NCBI RefSeq assembly: GCF_000265075.1
Contig: NZ_AJYA01000039.1
Span: forward strand, 1-64,000
Source of the DNA: Nitritalea halalkaliphila LW7
GTDB taxonomy: Bacteria; Bacteroidota; Bacteroidia; Cytophagales; Cyclobacteriaceae
DNA: 64,000 nucleotides
Direction of reading: 5' to 3'
In this document: piece by piece, positions 56,494-64,000 of the stretch
Layout: the number at the start of each line of letters is the position of its first letter
Numbering within the stretch: the first letter of the stretch is position 1
The notes under the pieces: generated by a model
The model's input: the letters and a program-made list of their open reading frames with translations, nothing else
Told to the model about the DNA's origin: nothing
The model's database searches: none
Position numbers and translations under genes: made by a program

Positions 56494-56921
56494 GATTGGA
56501 GTTGGTTAAGAAAATACTGGATGGCGAGCGCGTACCCTTCTAGGCCGAGGCCGCTGATCATGCCCACACAGGCGGGGGCGATCAGGCTTTTATGGCGAAA
56601 GGCCTCTCGCTTGTGAATGGCCGAAATGTGTACCTCCACCGTCGGGCTGCTGATGGCTTTCAGCGCATCGTGTAGGGCCACGGAGGTATGTGTGTAAGCC
56701 CCTGCATTTAGAATGATGCCGTCTGCGCTGAAGCCGATGGCATGCAGGTGATCGAGCAGCTCCCCCTCATGGTTGCTTTGGAAATAGTGTAGCTCGACCT
56801 CTGGGAAGCGCTGCTGCAGACCTTCGAAAAACTGTTCGAAAGTAGTGCTGCCGTAAATTTCAGGTTCACGGCGCCCCAGCAGGTTTAAATTCGGGCCATT
56901 AATCAGGTATAGACGTGCCAT
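56490..56921 (-). CDS. aroQ: Type II 3-dehydroquinate dehydratase
   Basis: Catalyses the third step of the shikimate pathway. The 143-residue protein has the motif INGPNLNLLGRREPEIYG with the catalytic tyrosine, the loop FQSNHEGELLDHLH and the catalytic histidine in VEVHISAIHKREAF. First gene of the operon with serC, marC, rnhA and trmN6. Confidence 0.95.
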   Translation of the reverse strand: MARLYLINGPNLNLLGRREPEIYGSTTFEQFFEGLQQRFPEVELHYFQSNHEGELLDHLHAIGFSADGIILNAGAYTHTSVALHDALKAISSPTVEVHISAIHKREAFRHKSLIAPACVGMISGLGLEGYALAIQYFLNQLQS

Positions 56922-56947
56922 CAGTAAGCGGTTAAAGGTTTCGGCTA

Positions 56948-56955
56948 CAAAAGTA
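56948..56955 (-). promoter_or_regulatory. -7 element upstream of aroQ
   Basis: TACTTTTG on the minus strand is a full TAnnTTTG match, 26 nt before the ATG, and probably drives the five-gene operon. Confidence 0.45.
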
Positions 56956-57055
56956 CATAAAGCCTGCAGGTTTCTGAAAGGGACGCGGCTTTTTTAGTAG
57001 AAAGCCGGTAAGGGCAGGGGAAAGCAGCGGGATTTTTTGGCTCGCGCCAAAGCGC

Positions 57056-57063
57056 TATCTTTG
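57056..57063 (+). promoter_or_regulatory. -7 element upstream of xerC/D
   Basis: TATCTTTG, a full match, 33 nt before the preferred ATG at 57097. It lies right after a TTTGGC/GCCAAA palindrome (57036-57051). Confidence 0.5.
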
Positions 57064-57096
57064 TGCAGGGCCATATTTTCTGATGGCCGGCGGAGC

Positions 57097-57993
57097 ATGA
57101 AACACTGGGACATCCATATTCGGGAATTTGACGCCTACCTGCGAATCGAGCGAGGGCTGGCCGCGAATACACGTGCAGCCTATCTCCAAGACGTAGAAAA
57201 GCTGCGTAATTACCTCTTGGCCGAGGGCCAAACGTCCCCGGAGAGTGTGCGCCTACAGCATTTGAGGGATTTCGCGCGGGAGGTGGCGGCACTCGGGGTT
57301 TCGCCCTACACGCAGGCGAGGATTATTTCCGGTATCAAGGCCTTTTACAAGTACCTGCGCTACGAGGAGCACATATCGGAGGATCCCGCGCAGCTGCTGC
57401 AGGCGCCGAAATTAGGTAGAAAACTGCCCGAGGTGCTCACAGTACATGAAATCGACCGGCTGCTGGAGGCCATACCGCTGGGAAAAGCGGAGGGGCACCG
57501 GAATCGGGCCATGATCGAGTTGCTCTACAGCAGTGGCCTGCGGGTCTCAGAGCTCGTCGGCCTCACCTTTAACGATGTATATGCCGACATTCGCTTTTTG
57601 CGGGTGATGGGGAAAGGCAGTAAGGAGCGTCTGGTGCCTTACGGCAAAAGTGCGGCCCATCACCTTGCGCTGTTTCTGGAGCAGCGCCGGCAGCAGCAGC
57701 CCGCGCCTGGGCATGAGGCCTATCTTTTCTTAAATCGGCGGGGCAAGGCGCTCAGCCGGGTGATGGTCTTTCTCTTGCTAAAAGAATATGCTGCCGCTGC
57801 GGGCATCGAAAAAACAGTCAGCCCGCATACCTTTCGGCATAGTTTTGCGACCCATCTTATCGAGGGAGGGGCGGATCTGCGCGTGGTGCAGGAGCTCCTT
57901 GGCCATGCCAGCATCACCACCACCGAAATCTATACCCATTTAGATCGCGATTACTTGCGGCAGGTCATGCAGTCTTTCCATCCCCGGGGGTAA
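57097..57993 (+). CDS. Site-specific tyrosine recombinase XerC/XerD
   Basis: Resolves chromosome dimers at dif together with FtsK. The 298-residue protein has the N-terminal SAM-like domain (residues 1-90) and the catalytic domain. The catalytic residues are Arg in SSGLRVSEL, Lys in GKGSKERLVP, His-Arg in HTFRHSFATHL, His in LLGHAS and Tyr in TEIYTHL. XerC and XerD cannot be told apart by eye. The frame opens at 57037, but that start lies upstream of the -7 element, so 57097 is used. ftsK is 1.2 kb away. Confidence 0.92.
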   Translation: MKHWDIHIREFDAYLRIERGLAANTRAAYLQDVEKLRNYLLAEGQTSPESVRLQHLRDFAREVAALGVSPYTQARIISGIKAFYKYLRYEEHISEDPAQLLQAPKLGRKLPEVLTVHEIDRLLEAIPLGKAEGHRNRAMIELLYSSGLRVSELVGLTFNDVYADIRFLRVMGKGSKERLVPYGKSAAHHLALFLEQRRQQQPAPGHEAYLFLNRRGKALSRVMVFLLLKEYAAAAGIEKTVSPHTFRHSFATHLIEGGADLRVVQELLGHASITTTEIYTHLDRDYLRQVMQSFHPRG

Positions 57994-58176
57994 ACGCTTC
58001 GCCATCCCAGGGTTTAGTTAGGGCTTATCTGATTGATTTATAGGTTGCTGTGCGCATGTTTTTTGGCCTTTAGGCCTTCCCTTTCTCCGGCAGCGCTGGA
58101 GTATTCGCTGTGGAAAAGCGCGACTTTGTAAAATTAAAGCTGTATTTTAGCGGTTTGAATTTAGACCAGCAGCACC

Positions 58177-59222
58177 GTGTATAAGGCTCTCATTAAACCT
58201 TGGCTTTTCCGGAAATCCCCGGAGGAGGCGCATCATTATACCTTTCGACTTATCAAGCGTTATTTCACACTTCCTCTTCTGAAGGACCTCATTCGGGGGC
58301 AGTTTGCCTATTCCCATCCCAGCTTACGCCGAGAGGTCTTCGGGCTCACGTTCGAGAACCCGGTAGGTCTGGCAGCAGGTTTCGATAAGGATGCCGTGCT
58401 GATCGAGGAGATGGCGGCCCTGGGTTTTGGCTTTATCGAAATCGGGACGCTGACACCGCGACCGCAGGCTGGAAATCCGCAGCCTCGACTCTTTCGCCTC
58501 CCGCAGGATGAGGCACTCATTAACCGAATGGGCTTTAATAATGGTGGCGTGGAGGAGGCGGTGGCCCGTTTGCGCCAGCGCAAAACCAAGGTGCTGATCG
58601 GTGGTAACATCGGGAAAAATAAAGATACTCCGAACGAGGAGGCTTATGCCGATTACCTCTACTGCTTCCGCGCCCTCTATGAGGTGGTGGACTATTTTGT
58701 GGTTAATGTGAGCTCACCGAATACGCCCAACTTACGTGCGCTCCAAGAAAAAGCACCCCTGCAGGCGCTATTAAGTAAGTTGATGGAAGAAAACCGACGA
58801 CAGGAGCGTCCGAAGCCGCTCTTGCTGAAGATCGCCCCGGATCTGACGAATGGGCAGCTGGATGACATCATCGACATCGTGAAGACTACGGGCATCGATG
58901 GGATTATCGCCACGAACACGACCATTTCTCGTGAGGGGCTGCAGACTCCTGCTGCGGAGGTAGAGGCTATCGGGGCGGGCGGGCTCAGCGGAAAAACCGT
59001 TCGTGCGCGCAGCACAGAGGTTATTCGCTATCTCCACACCCAGTCTGGCGGGAGTTTTCCCATCATCGGGGTGGGGGCATTTTCACAGCAGAGGATGCTT
59101 ATGAAAAGCTGCAAGCAGGAGCTAGTCTTGTGCAAGTCTATTCGGGCATGATTTATGAAGGTCCGTACATGATAAAACGCATTAAAGAGGGCCTCGCCCG
59201 AAAATTTAATACCCAAGCATAG
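58177..59222 (+). CDS. pyrD: Dihydroorotate dehydrogenase (quinone), class 2 (one frameshift)
   Basis: Oxidises dihydroorotate to orotate, feeding electrons to quinones. The FMN motifs GLAAGFDKD and [15 protein letters not shown] are present, and the N-terminal membrane-associating extension is typical of class 2. The frame breaks near 59077, where five G should probably be six. Repair gives [21 protein letters not shown] and the end [10 protein letters not shown]...KFNTQA at the TAG 59222. About 348 residues from GTG 58177. pyrF lies at the end of the window. Confidence 0.92.
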
Positions 59223-59239
59223 CGTAGGCAAAATTAGTT

Positions 59240-61773
59240 ATGGCGCAATCAAAACCGCGAACCAATAGGCTCCGCACGAAGCCCACGACGCAGCCGGAGG
59301 AAGCTTCAAGATCGAAGAAAGGCTGGTCCATGCCCTCTTTTCGACTGAAATGGGATAAGGCCCGCTGGGCATTTATCTTCGGTATGCTCTGTCTGTTAGC
59401 GGGCATGTTTCTGTTCATCGCATTCATCAGTCACTTGATCCATGGGCCTCAGGACCAGAGCTTGCTGCAGGCGGGTGGGGACATCCCTACTGCTGAGCTT
59501 GCCGCCCAGAGCGAAAATGTAAATGGCTACTGGGGTGCGCGGCTGGCTGCCTTTTTTATGCAAAACTGGATCGGTATCGGAGCGCTCTTCCTGCCTCCCT
59601 TCCTGCTTTTATCCGGGCTCCGTCTGGCTTTTAAGCTCCAGGTTTATCCGCTCGGGCGCTATTTTCTGTTTATGGTCTTCACGGGCTTATGGCTTAGCCT
59701 GGCCCTCGGCTATCTGGCCGCCCAGTTTTCGGGCTGGTCGGGACTGTCTTTTTACAGTGGCTTCTTTGGTTTCGCACTGGCGACAGACCTGCTGCAGCTT
59801 ATCGGTTTCGGAACTCCGCTATTACTGTTGGGGAGCGCAGGGCTATTTGTGGCCCTGTTTTACGGTCTGATCGGGCGTGCTTCTCTGAAAACAGAGGCCG
59901 CTATGGAGGAAGACGCAGAAGATAGGGTTGAGGCTGCTGCGGATCCTTTGGCGCTCGCGCCAAAGGATATGGATGAGGCTGCTCCTAGACATCCATTTTA
60001 CCATGAAGAGGAAACGGAGGCCTTCGAGGAGGAAGAGGAGGACGCTGAACAAGCATTTTCAGCAGATGCTGACGCGTCCCAGCAGTGAGGGTGGAAACTA
60101 AGCCGAAGGTGGCACCATCTGCAGCGCTTGGATCGTCTGAAGAGGGACCCCGGTTTCATGTGGAAGTGCCTGATGAGGAAGTGGCAGCAAAAGAAGAGGT
60201 GCCGGAGCGTCGTTTTTCAGTGCATAAACCAGAGGAAGAGAAATCTGCCGATGAGGTAGAAAACTTGGACCCTTATGACCCTACCTTAGAGCTTCCGCGG
60301 TACCAGTATCCTACCTTGGATCTGTTAAATGAGTATGACTTTCAGCGGGTGACGGTGAGTAAGCAGGAGCTGGAGGATAACAAAAATAAGATCGTAGAGA
60401 CCTTAGTTAATTTTAAAATTGGTATTCAGGAGATCAAGGCTACCATCGGTCCTACGGTCACGCTGTATGAAATCATTCCCGATCCGGGGGTGAAAATTTC
60501 GAAAATCAAGAATTTAGAGGACGATATCGCGCTGAGCTTAGCGGCGCTGGGGATTCGTATCATCGCGCCGATTCCGGGACGTGGCACGATCGGGATAGAG
60601 GTGCCAAACAAGAATCGGGAGCTAGTGCCAGCACGATCGGTTTTTGGGACGGAAAAGTTCATGCGTTCGGATAAGGACCTGCCTGTGGCGCTGGGTAAGA
60701 CGATCTCGAATGAGGTTTTCATCGTGGATTTGGCTAAGATGCCGCACTTGCTGATGGCTGGAGCGACTGGCCAAGGGAAGTCGGTGGGGCTCAACATGAT
60801 TTTGGCCTCACTGGTGTACAAGAAGCACCCTGCACAACTGAAATTTGTTTTAGTAGATCCGAAAAAGGTGGAGCTGACGCTGTTTAATAAGATCGAGCGG
60901 CACTTTTTAGCCAAGCTTCCAGGTACAGAAGAGGCGATAATTACGGATACGAAAAAGGTGATTTATACGCTCAACTCGCTATGTATCGAGATGGATAACC
61001 GGTATGACTTGCTGAAAGATGCGGGTTGTAGGAACCTAAAAGAGTACAATGCCAAGTTTATCAGCCGGAAGTTAAATCCCGAAAAGGGGCATCGTTACAT
61101 GCCGTACATTGTGCTGGTCATCGATGAGTTAGCGGATCTGATGATGACGGCGGGTAAGGAAATCGAAGGTCCTATCGCGCGCTTAGCGCAGCTGGCACGT
61201 GCCATCGGGATTCACTTGGTGGTGGCGACGCAGCGTCCTTCTGTAAATGTAATTACAGGGATTATCAAGGCCAATTTCCCGGCGCGACTTTCTTTCCGGG
61301 TGACCTCGAAGATCGACAGTCGAACGATTTTAGACGCTGGCGGTGCGGAGCAGTTGATCGGTATGGGAGATATGCTGCTTAATCAGGGTTCTGAGGTGAC
61401 GCGTCTGCAGTGTGCTTTTTTGGACACGCCTGAGGTGGAGGCTGTCTGCGAGTGGATCGGGGAGCAAAAAGGCTACCCAGATGCTTATATGCTTCCGGAG
61501 TTTGAAGGGGAGGATGGCGATGGAGGTGCGAGTGACATCGACCTATCGGAACGCGATGCTCTATTCGATGAGGCTGCCCGGCTGATCGTCCTGCATCAGC
61601 AGGGTAGTACCTCTTTGATCCAGCGCAAGTTAAAATTAGGCTATAACCGTGCTGGGAGGATCGTGGATCAGCTAGAGGCAGCGGGCATAGTAGGTCCTTT
61701 CGAGGGAAGTAAGGCCCGAGAGGTGCTTATTCAAGATGAGGCAAGTTTGGAACGATTATTGAGCTCTTTATAG
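59240..61773 (+). CDS. ftsK: DNA translocase FtsK/SpoIIIE (one frameshift)
   Basis: FtsK pumps DNA through the closing septum and activates Xer recombination. After repair it has 844 residues. About four N-terminal membrane helices lie between residues 48 and 220. An acidic linker follows, then the motor with Walker A GATGQGKS and Walker B VLVIDELADL. A C-terminal gamma winged helix completes it (LIQRKLKLGYNRAGRIVDQL). The frame breaks near 60085 (CAGCAGTGAGGG, one base missing). The linker contains a perfect 11-bp palindrome, ATCCTTTGGCG/CGCCAAAGGAT at 59943-59968, the longest of the dispersed family. Confidence 0.93.
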
Positions 61774-61810
61774 GTTAGTTAATTAAGAGATTTAACGAGA
61801 TAAAAAATCC

Positions 61811-62464
61811 ATGAAACAACTCCTATGTGTGGTATTGGTGGCATTTTTAATGCCCTTTGCCGCCCAGGCCCAGGAAAAAAATAAAGAAGCACTCGCGCTT
61901 TTAGACGCAGTGAGCAGCAAGTATCAGCAGCTAAGCGGCTTTAAGGCGAATTTCGAGTTCAGTTACAAGCATCCTGCAGATCAAGCGGCCAGTAAACAGC
62001 AGGGAGAAATCGCAGTAAAGGGCAGTAAGTATCGGTTAAAGCTGCCCGGCCAGGAAATTTTTAACGACGGCACCACGTCATGGACGTATATAGAAGATGG
62101 TAATTATAAGGAAGTTACTATTAACGATGCAGCTGCTGCGGAGGATGAATTGACACCGTCGAGCATCTATACCTTGTATAAGAAGGGATATTTTTACACC
62201 TTGAAAGGCGAAGAAAAGGTAGGGGATAAGCTGGCGCAGGTGGTGGAGCTTACGGCGGAGAAACGTTCGGCAAGCTTTCGGTCTGTTACCCTTTATATCG
62301 ACAAAGCTTCCAAGGCGCTGCTGGCCTGGGATATACAAGATGACCAGGGGGGAGTGTTTTCCTATCGCTTTAAGCAGGTAGAAAGCCCGAAACAGTTCGA
62401 GGACAGTTACTTCGTGTTCGATGCCTCGGCTAAGGGCAAAGTAGAAATTATAGATTTACGATAA
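61811..62464 (+). CDS. lolA: Outer-membrane lipoprotein carrier protein LolA-like
   Basis: A 217-residue periplasmic protein with a signal peptide ending FAAQA/QEK. The LolA half-barrel fold is supported by KANFEFSYKHPAD, GSKYRLKLPGQEIF and the C-terminal strand pattern ending VEIIDLR. LolA-type proteins carry lipoproteins from the inner to the outer membrane. The order ftsK-lolA is conserved in many Bacteroidota. pyrF is 4 bp downstream. Confidence 0.85.
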   Translation: MKQLLCVVLVAFLMPFAAQAQEKNKEALALLDAVSSKYQQLSGFKANFEFSYKHPADQAASKQQGEIAVKGSKYRLKLPGQEIFNDGTTSWTYIEDGNYKEVTINDAAAAEDELTPSSIYTLYKKGYFYTLKGEEKVGDKLAQVVELTAEKRSASFRSVTLYIDKASKALLAWDIQDDQGGVFSYRFKQVESPKQFEDSYFVFDASAKGKVEIIDLR

Positions 62465-62468
62465 GCAC

Positions 62469-63296
62469 ATGAAAAAATCGGATATCGTGGCGCAGATGCG
62501 TCGGAAACAGTCTTGCCTCTGCGTGGGGTTAGATGCTTCTTTAGAGAAAATCCCGAGTCATCTGAAAACGGAAAAGGATCCGATTTTAATTTTTAATAAG
62601 CGCATTATCGATGCTACGGAACCCTATGCAGTCGCGTATAAGCCGAATGTGGCTTTTTATGAGGCCCTCGGGCCAAAGGGTTGGGAGACCTTAGCAGAAA
62701 CTTTGGCCTATATCCCTAAGGATTGTTTTACGATCGCAGACGCCAAGCGCGGGGATATAGGAAACACAGCAGAAGCATACGCTAAAGCTTTCTTCGATGT
62801 GCTCGACGTAGATAGTGTGACGCTCGCGCCCTACATGGGGGCCGACTCGATTCAGCCTTTTTTAGGGCGGTTGGGTAAGTGGGCCATTGTTCTCGGGTTA
62901 ACCTCGAATGCGGGGAGTGCTGATTTCCAAATGCTCACCTTGGCGGACGGTTCTTATGTTTTCGAGTCTGTGGTCAGGCAGATGGCGCGCTTGGGGAGCC
63001 CGGAAGAACTGATGTTCGTCGTGGGAGCTACACGGGGTGAATCTATCGCACGGGTGCGGGCTGCTGCCCCGGAGCATTTCTTTTTAGTGCCTGGTGTCGG
63101 TGCACAAGGAGGAAGTTTAGAGGATGTCATCCGGTATGGCGCTACTGCAGAAGGTGGAGTGTTAGTCAATAGCTCACGAGGTATCTTATATGCTGGAAGT
63201 GGAACGGATTTTGCCCAGCGGGCAGAGACCGAGGCCAAACGACTGCAGGAGGAAATGGCGCGACTGTTTGCGCTTCATGGCGTGTTACAGGGCTAA
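62469..63296 (+). CDS. pyrF: Orotidine 5'-phosphate decarboxylase
   Basis: Converts OMP to UMP, the last step of pyrimidine synthesis. The 275-residue protein is the longer type 2 form. The catalytic Asp-Lys-Asp cluster is in FTIADAKRGDIGNTAEAY (Lys near residue 94). LCVGLDASLEKIP is near the start and VVGATRGESIARVRAAAP is later. Intact. Ends the coding part of the window. Confidence 0.95.
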   Translation: MKKSDIVAQMRRKQSCLCVGLDASLEKIPSHLKTEKDPILIFNKRIIDATEPYAVAYKPNVAFYEALGPKGWETLAETLAYIPKDCFTIADAKRGDIGNTAEAYAKAFFDVLDVDSVTLAPYMGADSIQPFLGRLGKWAIVLGLTSNAGSADFQMLTLADGSYVFESVVRQMARLGSPEELMFVVGATRGESIARVRAAAPEHFFLVPGVGAQGGSLEDVIRYGATAEGGVLVNSSRGILYAGSGTDFAQRAETEAKRLQEEMARLFALHGVLQG

Positions 63297-63361
63297 TGTT
63301 TTTAAGGTTTGCCAGCAGGCTTTTAAAAGTTTTCATAAGAATTTACGTTGTTCCGCCCTTT

Positions 63362-63393
63362 AGGACTGCATCTCATCCAAAAGGACTGCATCT
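63362..63393 (+). repeat. Tandem 12-bp repeat AGGACTGCATCT
   Basis: Two perfect copies at 63362-63373 and 63382-63393, 20 bp apart, about 160 bp upstream of the first matched promoter. Could be binding sites for an upstream activator. Confidence 0.6.
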
Positions 63394-63548
63394 AAGATAG
63401 CGGTCTGCGGGCCGGTACTTTACCCTAGCGTCTTCAAAGGTAGGGCGGTTCCGAATGAAAAAATGGACGGAGGAATTTATTTCGAAACTTTTCTCCTTTG
63501 TTTTCAGTTACTTGAACCGGGCTTAGATATTTTCTTTGATGTGGGGCC

Positions 63549-63578
63549 TTGCAAAACGAGAAAAAAGCTGCACCTTTG
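63549..63578 (+). promoter_or_regulatory. Upstream promoter P1 of the putative rRNA operon
   Basis: TTG at 63549-63551, 19 bp spacing, then CACCTTTG at 63571-63578. The sequence after the -7 box, CAATCCCAAACGGGGG, is nearly the same as after P2. Confidence 0.65.
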
Positions 63579-63748
63579 CAATCCCAAACGGGGGAAGCGG
63601 TTGAAAGCAACGGCACATGGACAGGCAAGAAAAAGGCGGATAGAAGTGCTTACGGGTGGTTTTAGGGTGTAGAAATACACGAGGAAACATCCTTTAAAGA
63701 GTTCTTTTATCAGCAGCCGAGAGCAGAAAATAATTTTTAATTTTTTGC

Positions 63749-63778
63749 TTGCCGAATGAAAAACTTTCTCTACCTTTG
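63749..63778 (+). promoter_or_regulatory. Downstream promoter P2 of the putative rRNA operon
   Basis: TTG at 63749-63751, 19 bp spacing, then TACCTTTG at 63771-63778. This fits the Bacteroidota strong promoter pattern fully. It is exactly 200 bp from P1, with the same CTTGC context and the same initial transcribed sequence CAAACCCAAACGAGGGG. Confidence 0.75.
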
Positions 63779-63789
63779 CAAACCCAAAC

Positions 63790-64000
63790 GAGGGGAAACA
63801 AACAGAATGAGAGTACAGATGCTTCAGCTTAGGTGCTGGGAGCATTAACGAAGAGGAGACGCAAGGTTTTCTGATACGTTCTTTGAAGTGTTGTAAAACG
63901 AAACAAAAACATCCAAGACAATTTAGGTGAGATAATGTTTTTATCCACCGTCAATTTAGACAATCGGAGACACAGGAAAACGAGTGATGCTATAGGCATC
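63790..64000 (+). other. Probable leader of an rRNA operon, continuing beyond the window
   Basis: No coding gene is seen after 63,296. The sequence after P2 includes ACGTTCTTTGAAGTGTTG near 63,880, a pattern commonly found just upstream of 16S rRNA in Bacteroidota (TTCTTTGAA). The 16S gene itself is not in the window. Confidence 0.55.

Noticed and set aside
8198-60088. Programmed ribosomal frameshifting or recoding in the many split genes
   Set aside because: The sites have no shared slippery sequence or downstream structure, go in both directions and affect unrelated genes. Sequence error explains them more simply.
63463-63845. Reading frames on both strands across the rRNA promoter region
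   Set aside because: They overlap two clear promoters and show no conserved domain or coding character.
1-64000. Prophage, integron or insertion sequence
   Set aside because: No transposase, integrase other than the chromosomal XerC/D-type enzyme, phage structural gene or terminal inverted repeats were seen.

Overview
The window is about 64 kb of a bacterial chromosome, almost certainly from the phylum Bacteroidota and plausibly near Saprospiria or Cytophagia. The lineage is inferred from families seen by eye: TonB receptor/DUF4249 pairs, DUF4783 beside nadC, a DUF6427-like membrane protein, FtsK-LolA, and coaX-OMP-TPR-LptC-CorC-PpiD. It is supported by repeated TAnnTTTG -7 promoter elements and weak Shine-Dalgarno signals. 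The content is core chromosome; I see no phage, plasmid, insertion sequence or CRISPR.

Layout. 1-13 kb: pdhA, recF, a sugar-nucleotidyltransferase/DoxX pair, glnB-amtB nitrogen sensing and transport, nadC, gpmI, an NhaD antiporter and an amino-acid dehydrogenase. 13-28 kb: anmK, then a long envelope run (coaX, outer-membrane protein, TPR protein, lptC, corC, ppiD), small housekeeping genes (DUF493, PCD, rsmI, suhB), a large AsmA-like protein and an AEC transporter. 28-33 kb: two small orphan proteins, glyA, tatC, rpiB, then a tandem pair of strange tRNA-like RNA genes with about 55-nt variable arms. 33-47 kb: rbfA-lolE, a DUF6427-like protein, an ABC-F ATPase, sdaA, an ECF sigma factor with a membrane/beta-barrel partner and an FKBP lipoprotein, OsmC, lipA, an esterase and cytidine deaminase. 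47-57 kb: saccharopine reductase, a TonB uptake operon (IPT/Kelch lipoprotein, TonB receptor, DUF4249) and aroQ-serC-marC-rnhA-trmN6. 57-64 kb: xerC/D, pyrD, ftsK, lolA, pyrF, then a non-coding stretch with two matched strong promoters and a leader that probably precedes a 16S rRNA gene just outside the window.

A striking technical feature is that 21 otherwise ordinary genes are broken by about 32 single-base frameshifts, mostly one base lost from a short G or C run. I read these as residual sequencing errors, so the affected genes are annotated over their full span.

Most unusual biology: (1) the tandem tRNA-like genes at 32,574-32,872, whose giant variable arms show compensatory changes in three helices; (2) a family of short palindromes of the form TTTG-(G/C)n-loop-(G/C)n-CAAA scattered in and between genes; (3) a helically phased 10-bp repeat array at 9,797-9,900.
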